Positions 15,350 through 16,252 of a stretch of DNA of 16,252 nucleotides are shown one piece after another. The stretch is taken from the NCBI GenBank assembly GCA_003489165.1, contig DNJG01000031.1, positions 1-16,252 of the forward strand, given 5' to 3'. Origin of the DNA: Nitrospinota bacterium. GTDB taxonomy: Bacteria > Nitrospinota > Nitrospinia > UBA9942. Under the pieces are notes generated by a model. That model did no database searches. It was given only the letters and a program-made list of their open reading frames with translations, and was not told the DNA's origin. The translations under genes and the position numbers were made by a program. Position 1 is the stretch's first letter, and the number at the start of each line of letters is the position of its first letter.

Positions 15350-15871
15350 ATGTTAAGAATACTTCATCAGATATTTAGAACAGGTATTGTTACTGAGCCT
15401 CTCCCCCCTGCAGAAGAGACTGAGATTGAGGTTATTGGTGTAAGACTGGAAGAGGCTATTAAACGGTATTTCAGGAGGAGTCTTACAATAAGAGAGATAG
15501 ACGCAGGCTCATGTAATGGATGTGAGCTTGAAATTCATGCACTGAATAATCCTATATATAATTGCGAGAGATTTGGTATTCACTTTACAGCATCTCCAAG
15601 ATTTGCTGATATACTCCTCGTTACAGGTCCTGTTTCCATAAATATGGAGATAGCCCTTATAAGGACATATAATGCCACACCTAATCCAAAGTTCGTTATT
15701 GCAGTCGGGGACTGTGGATATAACGGCGGTATATTTGGAGAAAGTTACGCATCCCTTGGAGGAATCGGCAAAATTATTCCTGTAGATGTTTATATTCACG
15801 GCTGCCCGCCAAAACCTGCTGACATTCTAAATGGCATCCTAAAGTCAATTGAGGACAGCAGACCGACCTAA
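15350..15871 (+). CDS. hyfI: Hydrogenase-like small subunit HyfI (NuoB family, 4Fe-4S)
   Basis: A 173-residue soluble protein. The proximal (N2-type) cluster ligands are complete: C55 and C58 in GSCNGCELE, C122 in VGDCGYNGG, and C152 in HGCPPKP. Unlike NuoB, which has adjacent Cys, the first pair is spaced CxxC as in hydrogenase small subunits (HycG/HyfI). It would carry one 4Fe-4S cluster and pair with HyfG in the peripheral arm. The intact Fe-S site next to a NiFe-less large subunit implies the module still transfers electrons, to or from an unknown substrate. No Shine-Dalgarno precedes ATG 15350 because a repeat lies directly upstream; the N-terminal MLRILHQIFRTGIVTEP is family-like, which supports this start. 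Confidence 0.92.
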   Translation: MLRILHQIFRTGIVTEPLPPAEETEIEVIGVRLEEAIKRYFRRSLTIREIDAGSCNGCELEIHALNNPIYNCERFGIHFTASPRFADILLVTGPVSINMEIALIRTYNATPNPKFVIAVGDCGYNGGIFGESYASLGGIGKIIPVDVYIHGCPPKPADILNGILKSIEDSRPT

Positions 15872-15888
15872 AGTAATTCAGGTCAGGT
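15862..15888 (+). terminator. Candidate terminator of the hyf operon
   Basis: ACCGACCT (15862-15869) pairs with AGGTCAGGT (15880-15888) as eight pairs with one bulged A and a 10-base loop. It is followed by TTATTTTGTT. It overlaps the hyfI stop codon and lies in the 17-base gap between convergent hyfI and purC. The T tract favours the plus strand; no U tract is seen for purC. Confidence 0.5.
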
Positions 15889-16252
15889 TTATTTTGTTAG
15901 AATTTTCAGTATCTCTTCATACCTCTCTGCTGTCTTTTTCACAATTTTCTCAGGAAGCCTTGGTCCGGGGGGTTTTTTATCCCAATCAAGGGTAAGGAGA
16001 TAATCCCTTACAATCTGTTTGTCAAAACTGTCCTGCCCCTTGCCTGTCTGATAATCTTTTATTGACCAGAATCTCGAAGAATCAGGTGTAAGAAGCTCAT
16101 CAATTATAATAATTCCATTTTCATATAAACCAAATTCCATTTTTGTATCGGCAATTATTATCCCCTTTTTTTCAGCCATCTCCCTTGCCTTTTTATAAAC
16201 TTTAAGACTTATATCTTTAAGCTGTTTAGCAGTATCTGCACCAACAATCTTT
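15889..16252 (-). CDS. purC: Phosphoribosylaminoimidazole-succinocarboxamide synthase (partial, C-terminal part)
   Basis: About 120 C-terminal residues are visible; the start lies beyond the right edge. The frame is open from 16252 and reads KIVGADTAKQLKDISLKVY, then GIIIADTKMEFG, IDELLTPDSSRFW, DKQIVRDYLL and PPGPRLPEKIV, all typical of SAICAR synthetase. The C terminus resembles the longer (about 300-residue) PurC type. The enzyme joins aspartate to CAIR using ATP in purine biosynthesis, in the cytoplasm. It is convergent with hyfI and appears unrelated to the energy-metabolism cluster; it marks the end of that block. Confidence 0.95.
   Translation of the reverse strand, partial: KIVGADTAKQLKDISLKVYKKAREMAEKKGIIIADTKMEFGLYENGIIIIDELLTPDSSRFWSIKDYQTGKGQDSFDKQIVRDYLLTLDWDKKPPGPRLPEKIVKKTAERYEEILKILTK

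Noticed and set aside
13689..15871. Functional group-4 NiFe hydrogenase
   Set aside because: Three of four NiFe cysteine ligands are missing from the large subunit.
1..16252. CRISPR array, tRNA, rRNA or transposase genes
   Set aside because: None seen; the repeats present are isolated imperfect palindromes without regular spacers or coding capacity.

Overview
This is a bacterial chromosomal segment, moderately AT-rich and densely coded. Its gene content suggests an autotroph, or at least an organism with a reductive TCA cycle. It carries an ATP-citrate lyase homologue, a monomeric isocitrate dehydrogenase and a beta-carbonic anhydrase side by side, facing a six-gene Hyf-like membrane complex. 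I cannot name the organism. Nitrospirota/Nitrospinota or a related anaerobic or microaerophilic lineage is a guess from gene content only.

Layout. The minus-strand left arm, read in transcription order from about 7.7 kb down to 1, holds a promoter and structured leader with an intrinsic terminator, then beta-carbonic anhydrase, a DUF2294 protein, monomeric NADP-type isocitrate dehydrogenase (icd), a single-chain ATP-citrate lyase homologue, a VanZ-like membrane protein, and the start of dacB (D-Ala-D-Ala carboxypeptidase, cut by the window edge). The plus-strand right arm starts with a divergently transcribed XRE-cupin regulator at 7810. It is followed by hyfB-hyfC-hyfE-hyfF-hyfG-hyfI (8574-15871), mostly with overlapping or near-touching ends. 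The 3' part of purC converges on it from the right edge.

How the parts fit. Carbonic anhydrase would interconvert CO2 and bicarbonate near isocitrate dehydrogenase, which can carboxylate 2-oxoglutarate in the reductive direction. ATP-citrate lyase would cleave citrate to acetyl-CoA and oxaloacetate. The Hyf-like complex has two antiporter-type subunits, a NuoH-like subunit, a NuoCD-like large subunit and a NuoB-like Fe-S subunit. The large subunit has lost the cysteine ligands of the NiFe site, so this is an energy-converting-hydrogenase-related (Ehr) complex and not a hydrogenase. Its redox partner is not visible here.

The strongest leads are: (1) a compact leader RNA with a near-perfect 13-nt internal duplication, a long closing helix and a 13-bp intrinsic terminator, directly upstream of carbonic anhydrase; (2) the ATP-citrate lyase homologue, fused into one chain as in animals, with Asn in place of the catalytic His of its citrate-synthase-like module; (3) the NiFe-less large subunit. 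Several gaps are filled by AT-rich imperfect palindromic repeats, one inside the hyf operon and one forming a 7-nt tandem repeat in the dacB signal-peptide region. No gap between genes exceeds 300 bases, and I saw no tRNA, rRNA, CRISPR array or transposase gene.
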